From Triticum aestivum (lineage: Eukaryota; Streptophyta; Magnoliopsida; Poales; Poaceae), in assembly GCF_018294505.1 (NCBI RefSeq), contig NC_057794.1:188699716-188763715 (forward strand): a stretch of DNA of 64,000 nt, given 5' to 3'. The translations under genes were made by a program, and so were the position numbers. Shown here piece after piece: positions 1 to 10,533 of this stretch; the first letter of the stretch is position 1, and each line of letters begins with the position of its first letter. A model generated the notes under the pieces. The model was not told the origin of the DNA. It was given only the letters and a program-made list of their open reading frames with translations, and did no database searches.

Positions 1-1
1 T

Positions 2-517
2 ATGACCCGCTTTTGCGCGGGAGAGGATAGTTGGCTGGCTCGCCGTACAAACACAACCAACGAAGCAGGCCCCTCTGAGGCCAAAAACAGCACCAGCAAG
101 CTCCGGCGCAACAGACACAAACGCCGAAGCAATGGCGATAACACCGATGACACTATAGTTCACACCGGATTCAGTGGCTCCAAGTCCGACCAGCAAAAGA
201 AGCCCTATAAAAGGACCAGCGGAGGACCATCCAGCTTGGACCGCATACTCGATCGTCCGTGCCAGATACATGGCACCCCAGACAAACCGGCCAACCATAC
301 TAACAGAGATTGCCGGTTCTTTAAGCAAGCCAACAAGGTAAATAGCGAAAACAAGGAAGGGGAATCACAGAGTGAGGACGAAGACGAGGAGCCCCGGCAA
401 CCGAACACTGGGGGGCAGAAGAAATTCTTGCCTCATGTCAAAACGGTGAACATGATATATGCTACACACATCCCCAAAAGGGAGCGCAAGCGCGCACTTA
501 GGGACGTTACGCGGTAA
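2..517 (+). pseudogene. gag: gag C-terminal part of element A
   Basis: Partial capsid/nucleocapsid polyprotein running in from beyond the window edge; the ATG at position 2 is unlikely to be the true start. A Cys/His cluster (residues about 85-107, with C-x-I-H-G and R-D-C-R-F-F) resembles the knuckle region of Tat-type gag, followed by an acidic linker and a basic end. The same Cys/His module recurs in element D's gag. The reading frame stops at 515-517, while the protease continues in another frame from about 520. One missing base near 510 explains this, because family members read through from gag into protease. It is a retrotransposon structural protein and is broken here. Confidence 0.7.
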
Positions 518-519
518 AG

Positions 520-1056
520 CCAGTTGCCCCAAAATTCAACCCATGGTCATCATTCCCGATCACCTTTAATCGTCGTGATCATCCAACTCGCATCCGTCAT
601 GGCGATTCAGCCGCATTGGTACTCAACCCAATCATCGACGGATTTCACATCACACGAGTCCTAATGGACGGTGGTAGCAGCCTCAACCTGCTCTATCAGG
701 ATATAGTATGCAAAATGGGCATTAATCCCTCACGAAACAAGCCCACGATAACTACCTTTAAAGGAGTTATACCAGGTGTAGACGCCCATTGTACGAGCTC
801 GATCACGCAGGAGGTGGTCTTTGGTTCCCCGGATAACTTCCGAAGCGAAGAGCTAATCTTCGATGTCGTCCCCTTCCGCAGCGGCTACCACGCATTGCTA
901 GGACGAACCGTGTTTGCTAGATTCAACGTGGTGCCACATTGTGCTTATATTAAGCTCAAGATTCTCGGTCCATGCGGTGTCATTATAGTAAATGGAAACA
1001 TGGAACGTTCCCTCCGTACAGAGGAGCATACCGCAGCCCTAGCAGCAGAAGTATAG
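520..1056 (+). pseudogene. retrotransposon aspartic protease (element A)
   Basis: The open frame from about 520 to the stop at 1056 contains the motif M-D-G-G-S-S-L-N (near 665-690), the D-G/T-G-S type active site of plant gypsy proteases, and downstream the A-L-L-G-R segment typical of the protease C-terminus. The enzyme would mature the gag-pol polyprotein. The frame is separated from gag by a one-base frameshift and no RT follows: after the stop at 1056 the expected linker can be traced for only about 100 bases before further stops. No independent start codon is expected. The element D copy at 20600-20900 (minus) is homologous. Confidence 0.75.
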
Positions 1057-2344
1057 AGCGGCCTTCTCAAGCGGCACCATGATCCGGCCGCCAAGCCCCT
1101 GGACATCATTAAGAATGTCCGGACTACACTGCAACAGGGCAGCTTGGTTTGTCAAGAGCTGAATTAGTAAATTTGGCCTTCGTCCCAGCCCCGATGAGGA
1201 AATGGCATCCGTACCGCGCGTACATAACTACGCACTCAAAACCCCATGGGTACTAACGGAGGCATAACTCGCTGGCGATCCACAGTGCGGCTTGACCGAC
1301 CCTGGGATTCGCACACATTTATTTTTTCTTTTTATTACGGGTTTTTTCTCTTTTCAAGGTCTATGCGGACGACCCGTTTGCAGAACACACCAAGGAGGCA
1401 AGGAGCTCTGGCATACAAGGGAAGCCCCAGGTGGTTTGTATTAAACGATTGCGATACTTGTTTTACATACCCGCACGCAGCTCGCCCTTGGTTGCAGCAT
1501 GTTAAATAGTTTTACTTGCTTATCGCATTACTTGCTCAAAGTACGCCTCGACATACTAATTACATCACAATGGTGAACAAATGGTGGCGTCAGCTTATTA
1601 CTTAATTTTCCTGTTTCCTCACCTTTGTATATATTACTTATTGCACACGTACACCATGGTACGTATTACTGCACCAGGGGCTTCATTGCACCCCGCATTA
1701 CGGCAATAAAAGTCCGAACACTTTTCCAGTATAGTTTGGCACCCCGAAAACTTTTCCAGTATAACACTTTTCATGTCTTTGGTCAATAGTTGGGTTGCCC
1801 AGCTCCTATGCTTACTACCTTACGTTCCGCTATATCGGCTAGGGTAGTAAAGGGAGAACTACTATGATTGTGTCCCGCTTCTTCCGGACGAGCACCTCAG
1901 TAGAGAAAGCTGAAAACTGACTGTCATGATGCGGCGAGAGCTGGTCAGCTGTTCGAGAGGTTCCAAATCGTTAGAGATTTTTTTCGCTTCTTGTGAAGAA
2001 TCGGTTCCTCCGATTAGGCATGTACAACGCCCCTAGTTCGACCTTCCGAATACCAGGGGCTTCGCCAACTTTCTTAATTGTCAAACTCCTATGGCTAAGT
2101 GAGGGCGGTAAAGGCCGCATAGTCTGATTGCCTTGTTCGTTGCGCTAAACACCTCCTTTAAGGACCAGAATGTGGAGTAAAGAGTGTTTAGATTTATCCC
2201 GAACACCCCCGTACTATCTACATGGGGGCAGAAGCCGACGACTGGTCAACCCTCAGATTTCATAAAAGGCAACAAAGGAGGTAAAATGTAAATCGCAAGC
2301 ATTATAATACATAACATCATTGTTCCATATTACAGGACAGGATA
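1057..2344. other. Non-coding internal region of element A
   Basis: Between protease and antisense gene there is no supported coding domain. RT, RNase H and integrase, normally about 3 kb, are missing. The stretch includes a T-rich tract (1318-1352) and shows no tRNA or clear repeat. It is most simply the residue of an internal deletion plus the spacer downstream of pol. Confidence 0.6.
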
Positions 2345-5300
2345 ATACAAATGTTCTCATGGGAATATGACATCCTTCAAACATTGCTCCGCCACAAGGA
2401 GGGACCCCTCCAGGACACCATCAAAATAGAGCTCGGGTCGATGATGCTCCTTGCCCTCCGGCGGCCCCTCGGTCATCCGCTTCTTGGCATCCAGCTTTGC
2501 CCAATGCGTCTTGACGCGGGCAAATGCCATACGCGCACCTTCAATGCAGACCGACCGCTTCACGGCTTCGAGCCGTGGACAGGCACTTTCAAGCCGCTTA
2601 ACAAGTCCGAAGTAGCTGCTAGGTATAGGCTCGGCAGGCCACAGCCGGACTATCAGGTCCTTCATGGCTAGCTCTGTCAACCTATGCAGCTCGACCAACT
2701 GCTTTAGCTGGTCGCTGAAGGGCAACCGATGTTCGGGTCCGAGATATTGGGACCAGAATAGCTTCTCCGTAGACATCCCTTCTTCGGCTCTATAATGCTC
2801 GGCAGCATCTGATATACTGCACGGCAGATCCGTAAACGCCCCTAGAAAACCCAAATTCGGATAAGTACAAGGAACATTTCTTCTACATACTTGCCTTGCA
2901 TAGTGAAAGAATTACCCGTCGCAATCTCCTTGGCCGCCTGAATTTCCTGGAGGGCATTCTGGGCTTCGGCTCGTGCATCCTGTGCGCTCTGGCGGGCCTT
3001 CGCCAGTTTGGACTCTTGCGCCTTACAACCCCGCTCCAAGGACTCAAATCTCTCGATCGCGCCCTGGAGCTGTTGCTGCGCCTTTCCAACCTGGGCCTCG
3101 TGCTTCTCACGCGCGGCGTGTTCCTTGACTGCTTTGTCCTCGGCCTCGGCTAATGCCTTCTTGAGAGCTGCCACCTCGGTCGTGGCCCCTAATAAAGTTT
3201 GTGACACCTCAGTCCGCACGGACTATTCATTTTTTCTTAAAACATACCCGCAGGTTACTGCATACCTTGGCTATCCTCCAGCTGCTTCTTCATGATGTCG
3301 AGCTCTTCCTCGGCCCACTCTAGTTTCCGCTTCAGTCCGGAGACCTCTGCAGCATGAGCGGTGGCAGCCTGCAGCGATACCTTCTTATCCACACAGACAA
3401 CTTATGTTAGACTCCTGCGATATTTCTTCTCGATCGTCTGTTCGCCTTTTTCTTTCCGAACACCAAACAGAGCATCAGGGGCTACTGTCTATACTGTGAC
3501 ATTCTTTCTACAAACGCATTACTTACCTGAAAGCCCTATAGAAGGGTAGTGCAGGCTTCGGTCAGTCCACTTTTTACGAACTAGACCATCTCTATTACCG
3601 TGCCCATAAGGGCGCGGTGTTCATCCACAATAGAGGCGCCTTGTAGCGCCTACAATATATTATCCGGTGCCTCTGGTTGGACAGAGGTCACCGGTGGAAC
3701 AGGCACATTCCCTCCCATTGGGGAATGTCGTTCGCTGGACTCTGGAGCCACATAGATCTCCGAAATGTCTGGCTCAGGTCCGAAGGGAACTCGGCCCCCG
3801 TCACCAGTCCCCATAGGGGATTTTCCCCCCATGTGTCTGGCGACTGAGGAATCGTCCTGGGGCGCCACACCGACGATCTCCGGAAGCCCCCTGGTCGGGG
3901 AAGGTCTTTTGCGACACCACCTCGTCATCACCCTTGGGAGAGACGGAATGAGTAGGTGGTGGAGACATGCTAGCCATCTCCTTTGAGTCTAGCGACCCCT
4001 CTGTCGAGGATCGCAGGGAGCCATCGCGTGCTGGACTGCAATAACAAGGTTTAAGGTATATCAATATTACAAACCGGGAAGGCCAAACATTTTCAGATTC
4101 TGGTACTTACGAGGCGGCCCGAGGCTTGGTCCGGTGAGGTCGCTCCGGACTGCTATCAATATCCCACACGGAGTTGTCCGCGAGGAAGCCTCTAACCCTC
4201 TTAGGCGCTTTCGCCTCCAGATTTGTGGGGGGTGCTCTCTTCTTCCTCCCCACTTCAGGTGGGGAGTCACTTTCTTCTTCCTCTTCGTCATCATCGTCAC
4301 TGGACAAAGAGGAAGTCTCGTCTTCGGACATCACATCCGGAGCGCCTTTTTGGTGAGGGCCCTTCTTGGCCCCTTTGGCCGCTTACTTGGCCGTCTTTTC
4401 TGGCACCTCATAAGGTGCTGGAAAAGGCATTTTCGTCAGTAATGGGAATTCTTGGTCTTCGGGCAGCGGAGCCAGATAGTTAATCCCCTCAGCTCTCTTG
4501 ATCCAAGCCTGAAAACACGGGTAGGAAAGCTTAGGCTTTTTCTCAAAATATGCTAGTAAAGGGTACGCCTTGAAAACATTAAAAGAACTTACCGGGTTAG
4601 CCTTGTGTTTTAAGCTAAGCCCGCAATCTTCGGTCGTGGGCGGTGGCGTCTCACCGGCCTTGAAGAGCACTTTCCAGATTTCTTCGTGCATCGTGGCGAA
4701 GAGATCTAGTAGCGTCTGGTGCTTGGACGGATCGTACTCCCACAGATAGGAAGTCCGGCGTTGGCACGGAAGGACCCGATGAATGAGCATGACCTGGACC
4801 ACGTTGACAAGCTTGATCTTCCTATCTATCATGTTCTGGGCGCACGTCTAGAGCCCAGTCAGCTCATTTGAGGGACCCCAGGTTAGGCCCCTCTCTTGCC
4901 AGTAGGTGAGCCGCATCGGGATTCCAGATCGGAATTCGTGGGCCGCCACCCAGTTGGCGTCACGCGGCTCGGTGATATAGAACCACCCAACTGTCACCCT
5001 TTCACCATCTCTGTGAATGAGCCTTCGGGCCAAGTGACGTTGGGCATCTTGCCCACCATGGCGCCTCCGCACTCTGCTTGTTGGCCGCTCACCACCTTCG
5101 GCTTCACATTGAAGGTCTTCAGCCATAGGCCGAAATGGGGCGGGATGCGGAGAAAGGCCTCGCACACGACAATGAATGTCGTGATGTTGAGGATGAAGTT
5201 GGGGGGTCTATCTAGCCCGTAGTAAAACATCAGTCCACGGACGAAGGGGTGAAGAGGGAAGCCCAGCCCGCGGACGAAATGTCTGAGAAACACAACCCTC

Positions 5301-5452
5301 TCGTGGGGATCTGGAGTAGGGACGATCTATCCCTTGGCCGGGAGTCGGTGAGCGATCTCCTTGGCCAGATATCCGGCCTCCCGGAGTGCCTTTATATCCC
5401 TCTTCTTGACGGAGGAGGCCATCCACTTACCCCCAGCTCCGGATCCAGACAT
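2345..5452 (-). pseudogene. Antisense gene of a Tat-type retrotransposon (gypsy-type transposon domain protein), degraded
   Basis: Reading right to left on the minus strand, an ATG at 5452 opens a protein beginning M-S-G-S-G-A-G-G and continuing into a conserved block with F-L-R-H-F-V-R-G-L-G and H-F-G-L-W-L-K-T-F (5293-4994). A W-F-Y-I-T-E segment follows (5165-4848), then a block at 4832-4383, an acidic/serine-rich stretch (4334-4107), a coiled-coil segment (3219-2842) and a C-terminal block (2854-2357). I recognise this as the plant family labelled putative gypsy type transposon (PF04195), an antisense ORF of Tat elements of unknown function. There is an in-frame TAG about 40 codons after the ATG (near 5330). 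The blocks lie in different frames with spacers that look like introns, so it is a multi-exon gene in decay. Confidence 0.7.
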
Positions 5453-5999
5453 CTTTGGAGTGCTTTCTCAGACGAGGGAAAAGCTAAAAGCTTGGGCGCT
5501 AGAGCTCAGGGACGGTAGGACTGATGAGGAGCCGAGGTGTGGGGAAGAAAGGGAATCCTTATCCCCTTATAAAGGCCATGAATATCAAGCGTCTCCCCAC
5601 TCGCCTTAAACTCGCCTATTACCAAGGGCCGTGCAAATGGCACGGTTGGGTCACCCATGCCCGTATTGATGAGAATCCTGTAATAAGGGGACATGATCTC
5701 TGCTTCGGCAAGACATGCCAATGGCAACCGCGTCTCAAAATGTGGAGCGACAGATGAAAAACGATTCGAAATTATGACCGGACAGACGTGATGTCATATT
5801 GTAAAAAGCTGTCAGCAGATTAGACTCGTGTAAAAATATATTCTCTCTGCGGTTATGCATGGTGTGTGTGACAGGTCTGGATACTATCATCACATCCGAA
5901 GACTATCTTGAAGTTCGGATAGAAGGGAACCCGCCTTGCAATGTCGAAGACAATCTGCACGCCGGACTCCTCGTCATTGGAGCCAGGTTAAGGGGCTAC
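5453..5999. other. Spacer between antisense gene and 3' LTR of element A
   Basis: Contains the presumed 5' flank and promoter of the antisense gene and, at its right end (about 5984-5999), the polypurine-like run AGGTTAAGGGGCTAC directly before the LTR, which would prime plus-strand DNA synthesis. No other gene is seen. Confidence 0.55.
5565..5574 (-). promoter_or_regulatory. TATA-like box upstream of the antisense gene
   Basis: On the minus strand CCTTTATAAGG lies about 115 bases upstream of the antisense ATG at 5452, a plausible TATA position. It would give the antisense gene its own promoter, independent of the LTR. Inference from position and motif only. Confidence 0.4.
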
Positions 6000-6469
6000 T
6001 GAGGGAGTCCTGGACTAAGGGGTCCTCGGGCGTCCGGCCTGTTATCCATGGGCTGTGAAGACATGAAGGCCGAATACTATACTTCTGTCTGGATTGGACT
6101 CTCATTGGCATGGAAGGCAAGCTTGGCGACCGACTATGAAGATTCCTTCTTATGTAACCGACTCTATGTAACCCTAGATCCCCCCCCCGGTGTCTATACA
6201 AACCGGAGGGGTTAGTCCGGAAAAGATATACTCATTACCATAGTCATACAGGCTAGGCTTCTAGGGTTTAGCCATTACGATCTCGTGGTAGATCAACTCT
6301 TGTAAGACCCATATTCATCAAGATCATTCAAGCAGGAAGTAGGGTATTACCTCCATAGAGAGGGCCCGAACCTGGGTAAAACATCGTGTCCCCCGTCTCA
6401 TGTTACCATCGATCCTAGACGCACAGTTCAGGACCCCCTACCCGAGATCCGCCAGTTTTGACACCGACG
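6000..6469 (+). repeat. 3' LTR of element A (470 bp)
   Basis: Begins TGAGGGAGTCCTGGACTA immediately after a purine-rich tract and ends at TTTTGACACCGACG, where the expected terminal CA is mutated to CG. The same LTR type occurs in reverse orientation at 21799-22272 (474 bp), which fixes both ends. The TATA of the homologue appears here as CTATACAAA near 6195, a likely promoter-weakening change. Only one LTR of element A is visible, so it cannot be dated. Confidence 0.85.
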
Positions 6470-6917
6470 ACTACCCATAGATTCATCAAAATAAGCAAAC
6501 AACACATAGAAAACAGAATCTGTCAAAAAAAGAACAGTTTGTAGTAATCTATAACTCTCGAATACTTCTGTAACTTCAAAAATTCTGAAACATTAGGAAA
6601 ACCTAATCAATTTGTTTATTAATCTTCTTCAAAAAGAATAAGTATTTTATCGTGCTTATCTTAAAAACTAGAATTTTTTCCTGAGCGCAAAAGTTTTTGT
6701 TTTTCAGCAAGATCAAATCAACTATCACCGTAAGCCATCCAAAGGTCTTACTTGGCACAAACACTAATTAAAACATGAAACCAGATCTAACCAGAGGCTA
6801 GATGAATTATTCAAAGCAAAACAAGAACAAAAAGCAAATAAAAAAATAAAATTGGGTTGCCTCCCAACAAGCGATATTGTTTAATGCCCTTAGCTAGGCA
6901 TAAAAACACAAATAGAT
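6470..6917 (-). other. AT-rich spacer downstream of gag/protease in element B
   Basis: A+T-rich, no long ORF on either strand. At 6854-6900 it carries the block GGGTTGCCTCCCAACAAGCG that I recall as a conserved non-coding landmark of Athila-type elements in Triticeae, between protease and the next coding region. Element A's LTR joins at 6469/6470. Confidence 0.55.
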
Positions 6918-9017
6918 CTAAGTATTGTCATCTTCGGTATGCAATCCATATGTAGCTCTCATAATAGATTCATATGGCAATTTAATTTTCTTTCTTGGAA
7001 AGTGTTCCATGCCCTTCCATAACAGAAATTGAAATCTAATGTTTCCTTCTTTTATATCAATAATTGCACCAATCATTCTAAGGAAAGGTCTACCAAAAAT
7101 AATAGGACATGTAGGATTACAATCAATATCAAGAACAATGAAATCTACGGGAACATAATTCATATTTGCAATAATAAAAACATCATTAATCCTTCCCATA
7201 GGTTTCTTAATAGTGGAATCCGTGAGATGCAAATTTAAAGAACGATCATCAAATTCACGGAAACCCAGCACGTCACATCAAGTTTTTGGAATCGTGGGAA
7301 CGCTAGCACCCAAATCACACAAAGCATGGCATCAACAATAGTAGGTTCCCACTCATCATAAAGTTTTCTAGAAACAGAAACTTCCAATTCAATCTTTTCT
7401 TCAAAAGATTGCATCACAACATCAACGATATGTTTAGTAAAAGCTTTGTTTTGATTATAAGCATGAGGAGAATTCAACATGGATTGCAACAAGGAAATAA
7501 AATCTATTAAATAAGAATTATCATAATTAAATTCCTTGAAATCCAAAAGAGTGGGTTCATTGCTAATTAAAATTTTGACCTCTCAAATCCCACTTTTATC
7601 AATTTTTGCATCAAGATCTAAAAACTCTGAATCATTGGGACGCCTTTTAACTGAAGTTGAGTCATCTCCAGTCCCATCTTTATCAAGATTTATATTGGAA
7701 AACAAAGATTCAATAGGAGTCACAGCAATCACTTTAAGATCTTCATCATTATTTTCACATAAACTAGAAGAACACGTTTTTACAAACCAATCTCGTTTAG
7801 CACGCATCTTAGCAGTTCTTTCTTTGCACTCATCAATGGAAATTCTCATAGCCTTGATAGACTCATTGATATCATGCTTGGGTGGCATAGAACTAAGTTT
7901 CAAATAATCGACATCAAGAGAAATTCTATCCACGTTCCAAGCCAAATCATCAATCTAAAGCAATTTTTCTTCAACCAAAGCATTAAAATTCTTTTGCGGA
8001 CCCATAAATTCTTTAACACTATTCTCAAAATTAGAGGACATATTATTATAATTTCCATAAGAATTGTTTTAGTAATTACCATAATTATTAGAGGAATTAC
8101 TAGGAAATGGCCTAGGATTAAAATTACCTCTATACGCGTTATTACCAAAATTGTTCCTACCAACAAAATTCACATCCATAGATTCATTATTATTTTCAAT
8201 CAAAGTAGACAAAGGCATATCATTAGGATCAATATAAGCACTCTTGCTACCAAATAATTTCATAAGTTCATCCATCTTTCAACTCAAAACATTAATCTCT
8301 TCAATCACGTGCACTTTTTTACTGGTGGAAGATCTTTCAGTATGCCATTGAGAATAATTAACCATAATATTATATAGGAGTTTAGTAGCTTCTCCTAAAG
8401 TAATTTCCATAAAAGTACCTCCTGTGGCCGAACCTAAAAGATTTCTAGAAGAAAAATTCAATTCGGCATAAATTTTTTGTATAATCATCCACAAATTCAA
8501 ACCATGAGTAGGGCAATTTCGTTTCATCAATTTCATTCCACTCCCAGGATTGTGCAACATGTTCATGATCAAGTTGCTTAAAATTCATAATATCGTTCCT
8601 AAGGGAGATGATCTTAGTGGGAGGAAAATTCTTGGAAATAAAAGCATCTTTACACTTATTCCATGAATCAATACTATTTTTAGGCAAAGATGAAAAACAA
8701 GTTTTAGCATGATCATGAAGTGAGAACGGAAATAGCTTCAATTTAACAATATCATTATCCACATCTTTTTTCTTTTGCATATCGCACAACTCAATGAAAT
8801 TATTCATATGGGATGCGGCATCTTCACTAGGAAGGCCAGAAAATTGATCTTTCATAACAAGATTCGGCAAAGCGGCATTAATTTTATAAGATTCCGCACT
8901 AGTGGCGGCAGCAATTGGAGTACTAATAAAATCATTGTTATTAGTGTTGGAAAAGTCACACAATTTGGTATTCTTTTGAGCCATCATGACAAACCAAGCA
9001 ATCCAACACACGAGCAC
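6918..9017 (-). pseudogene. gag: gag-protease of Athila-type element B, multiply frameshifted
   Basis: Minus-strand reading. Gag begins near 9017 (segment with L-P-S-E-D-A-A-S-H-M-N-N-F and F-P-F-S-L-H-D-H-A-K-T), the capsid domain of Athila-type gag, continues through 8572-8279 and an Asn-rich segment at 8275-8069, then a coiled/acidic region at 7945-7583. The protease block follows at 7546-6918, with F-D-D-R-S-L-N-L-H and the C-P-I-I-F-G-R-P-F-L segment. The active-site D-x-G-A block near 7300 is frame-disrupted. Each block is in a different frame or ends in a stop, so no full polyprotein can be made. Codon use is AT-rich, unlike neighbouring Tat-type DNA. Confidence 0.75.
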
Positions 9018-9194
9018 ACAAAAAGCAAATGAATAAGACGAACGGAAGACGGGTGAAGAAAAGGCAAATCTTTTTGAAAATCGTTTTAGAAGTGGGGGAG
9101 AGGTAAATGAGAGGTGAATGGTGAATAATGTAATGCAAGAGATGAGAGTTTATGATGGGTACTTGGTATGTCTTGACTTGACTTGGCGTAGATC

Positions 9195-9212
9195 TCCCCG
9201 GCAACGGCGCCA
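9195..9212 (-). promoter_or_regulatory. Primer-binding site for tRNA-Asp (element B)
   Basis: On the minus strand the 18 bases TGGCGCCGTTGCCGGGGA follow the LTR end (9224) after an 11-base gap. They are perfectly complementary to the 3' end of plant tRNA-Asp(GUC) including CCA, from memory of that tRNA. Asp priming is characteristic of the Athila lineage. Confidence 0.85.
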
Positions 9213-9223
9213 GAAATTCTTCC

Positions 9224-9391
9224 TGCTACTTCTTGAGCTTGCGTTGGTTTTTCCATTGAAGAGGAAAGAGTGATGCAGCAAAGTAGAGATAATTATTTCC
9301 CTCAGTTTGAGAACCAGGGTATCAATCCAGTAGGAGACAACGCACAAATCACCTAATACATGCACAAACAATGAAACAACTTGCACCCAAC
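9224..9391 (-). repeat. Element B 5' LTR, inner (3') piece
   Basis: Ends at 9224 with AAGTAGCA on the minus strand, just before the primer site. Its right edge is the LINE insertion point; bases 9378-9391 are the left target-site copy. It continues at 14326 after the LINE. Confidence 0.75.
9378..9391 (+). repeat. LINE target-site duplication, left copy
   Basis: AACTTGCACCCAAC, 14 bp, repeated exactly at 14312-14325 after the A-run. Length and position are typical of L1-type target-primed reverse transcription. Confidence 0.92.
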
Positions 9392-9393
9392 TG

Positions 9394-10358
9394 GGTGGGG
9401 AAATGTTGTGCCTGAGCAGGATCAAGTTTCTATTGTCATTGATCAGCCGGAGGGCTCTGGATCTGTGGAGATTCAGTTTGAGGAGCAAAATCAATTGCAG
9501 CCGGTTCAGCAGATGCAGAACAATGTGCAGCAGGTTGTTGAGGAAAATCATTTAGCAATTGTTCCTTATCAACCTCGTGTCGTTCAGCAGCACCAGATAT
9601 TCATTGGCATGGCAAGGATTGTGGCTGGGCCACCTCTTCCTCCAGAGATGATCTGGAAGAGATCTTTTGAAAATCTGTTACCTGAATTTACTGTCAAGGA
9701 GGTGCCTCGTCCTATCTTCTTCAATCCACTTTGGACTGTGACATACTCCAAGCGCACATGGACAATTGCTTTTGTTGATTCACAGAGGATGTCTTCTTTG
9801 GTGCCCCGCTTGCCCAGTAATCTTACACTCAGGAAGCCTATGGTGGCCAAATGACCAGCTGCCAGAGCTCTTTTTGGAAGTGCTTCTGATGAGGTTCTCA
9901 GTGCTAATAATAATGCAGTGTCTGATTTTGCTGGGACTGGAGAAATGCACCCTGAAGATGTAGTGGCTGGCAGCATGGAGGAGAACTCATCTTCTTCTGT
10001 GCAGGCCAATGACACGAAATAGACATGAAGAAGGAAGACTGTGGCCCCTTTAGTGGATACTTCTGTATGGCGATGTACAAGAAGCACGACAAAACTGGAT
10101 GGGTTCAAATCAATGACTTTTGAGCAGCTTTCCCTCCAGCCCACCAAAAGGCATCCTCGGTCCAAGCCCATACAAGCGAAGGCCCGGCCCACCCCTGACG
10201 ACGCAGGTGATGCTGGCAAGTCTGAAGATGCCCCTCCACCCACGCCTCTCAACGTGCTACAAGCAATTGGAGCGAAGCTGGAGATTGACCCCAACCTTCT
10301 ATCCAAGGAGAAGCTAACGACTAATCCCAAGGACTCCTCCTCCTCCAGTGGTGTTTAA
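9394..10358 (+). pseudogene. LINE ORF1 C-terminal region (nucleic-acid-binding gag-like protein)
   Basis: One reading frame runs to the TAA at 10356-10358 with three internal stops (9852, about 10020 and 10026). The N-terminus is absent through 5' truncation. The C-terminal segment (from about 10030: P-L-V-D-T, R-C-T-R-S, then Q-A-I-G-A-K-L-E-I-D-P) matches the conserved tail I know from grass L1 ORF1 proteins, which bind the element RNA. The Gln/Val-rich start (residues 10-60) is low-complexity. No zinc knuckle is seen in the retained part. It cannot yield a full protein. Confidence 0.7.
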
Positions 10359-10533
10359 ATGTTGCAGTTTAAAACTTTAGCTAGGTGTAGTGAGCCTTTT
10401 AAATTCGCTGTCGTCTATGTCGTTCTAAACTTTATGCTGCGCGGTCTGAACTGGATGCATTTTGTTTCTTATGGTGTGGGATGTATGACATTGTATGTCA
10501 TGCAGTCGTTGATACTTCGCTTTTGGTTATCTC

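Larger units (their letters stand above)
1..6469 (+). mobile_element. Element A: Tat-type Ty3/gypsy retrotransposon, 3' portion
   Basis: The 5' LTR and the start of gag lie outside the window. Visible in order are the gag C-terminus (2-517), aspartic protease (about 520-1056), a long non-coding stretch, a large antisense gene (2345-5452, minus) and the 3' LTR (6000-6469), which abuts Athila-type sequence. An antisense gene between pol and the 3' LTR is a known trait of some plant Tat-lineage elements. Reverse transcriptase, RNase H and integrase are absent between protease and antisense gene, so this copy is non-autonomous or internally deleted. The LTR resembles the Triticeae Fatima group from memory; the family name is tentative. 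Confidence 0.8.

Noticed and set aside
3008..3295. + strand ORFs at 2896-3295 and 4134-4483
   Set aside because: Shadows of the antisense gene's coiled-coil and acidic exons on the opposite strand.
9584..10330. 248-residue minus-strand ORF
   Set aside because: Antisense of LINE ORF1; no domain recognised and the sense frame has conserved L1 motifs.
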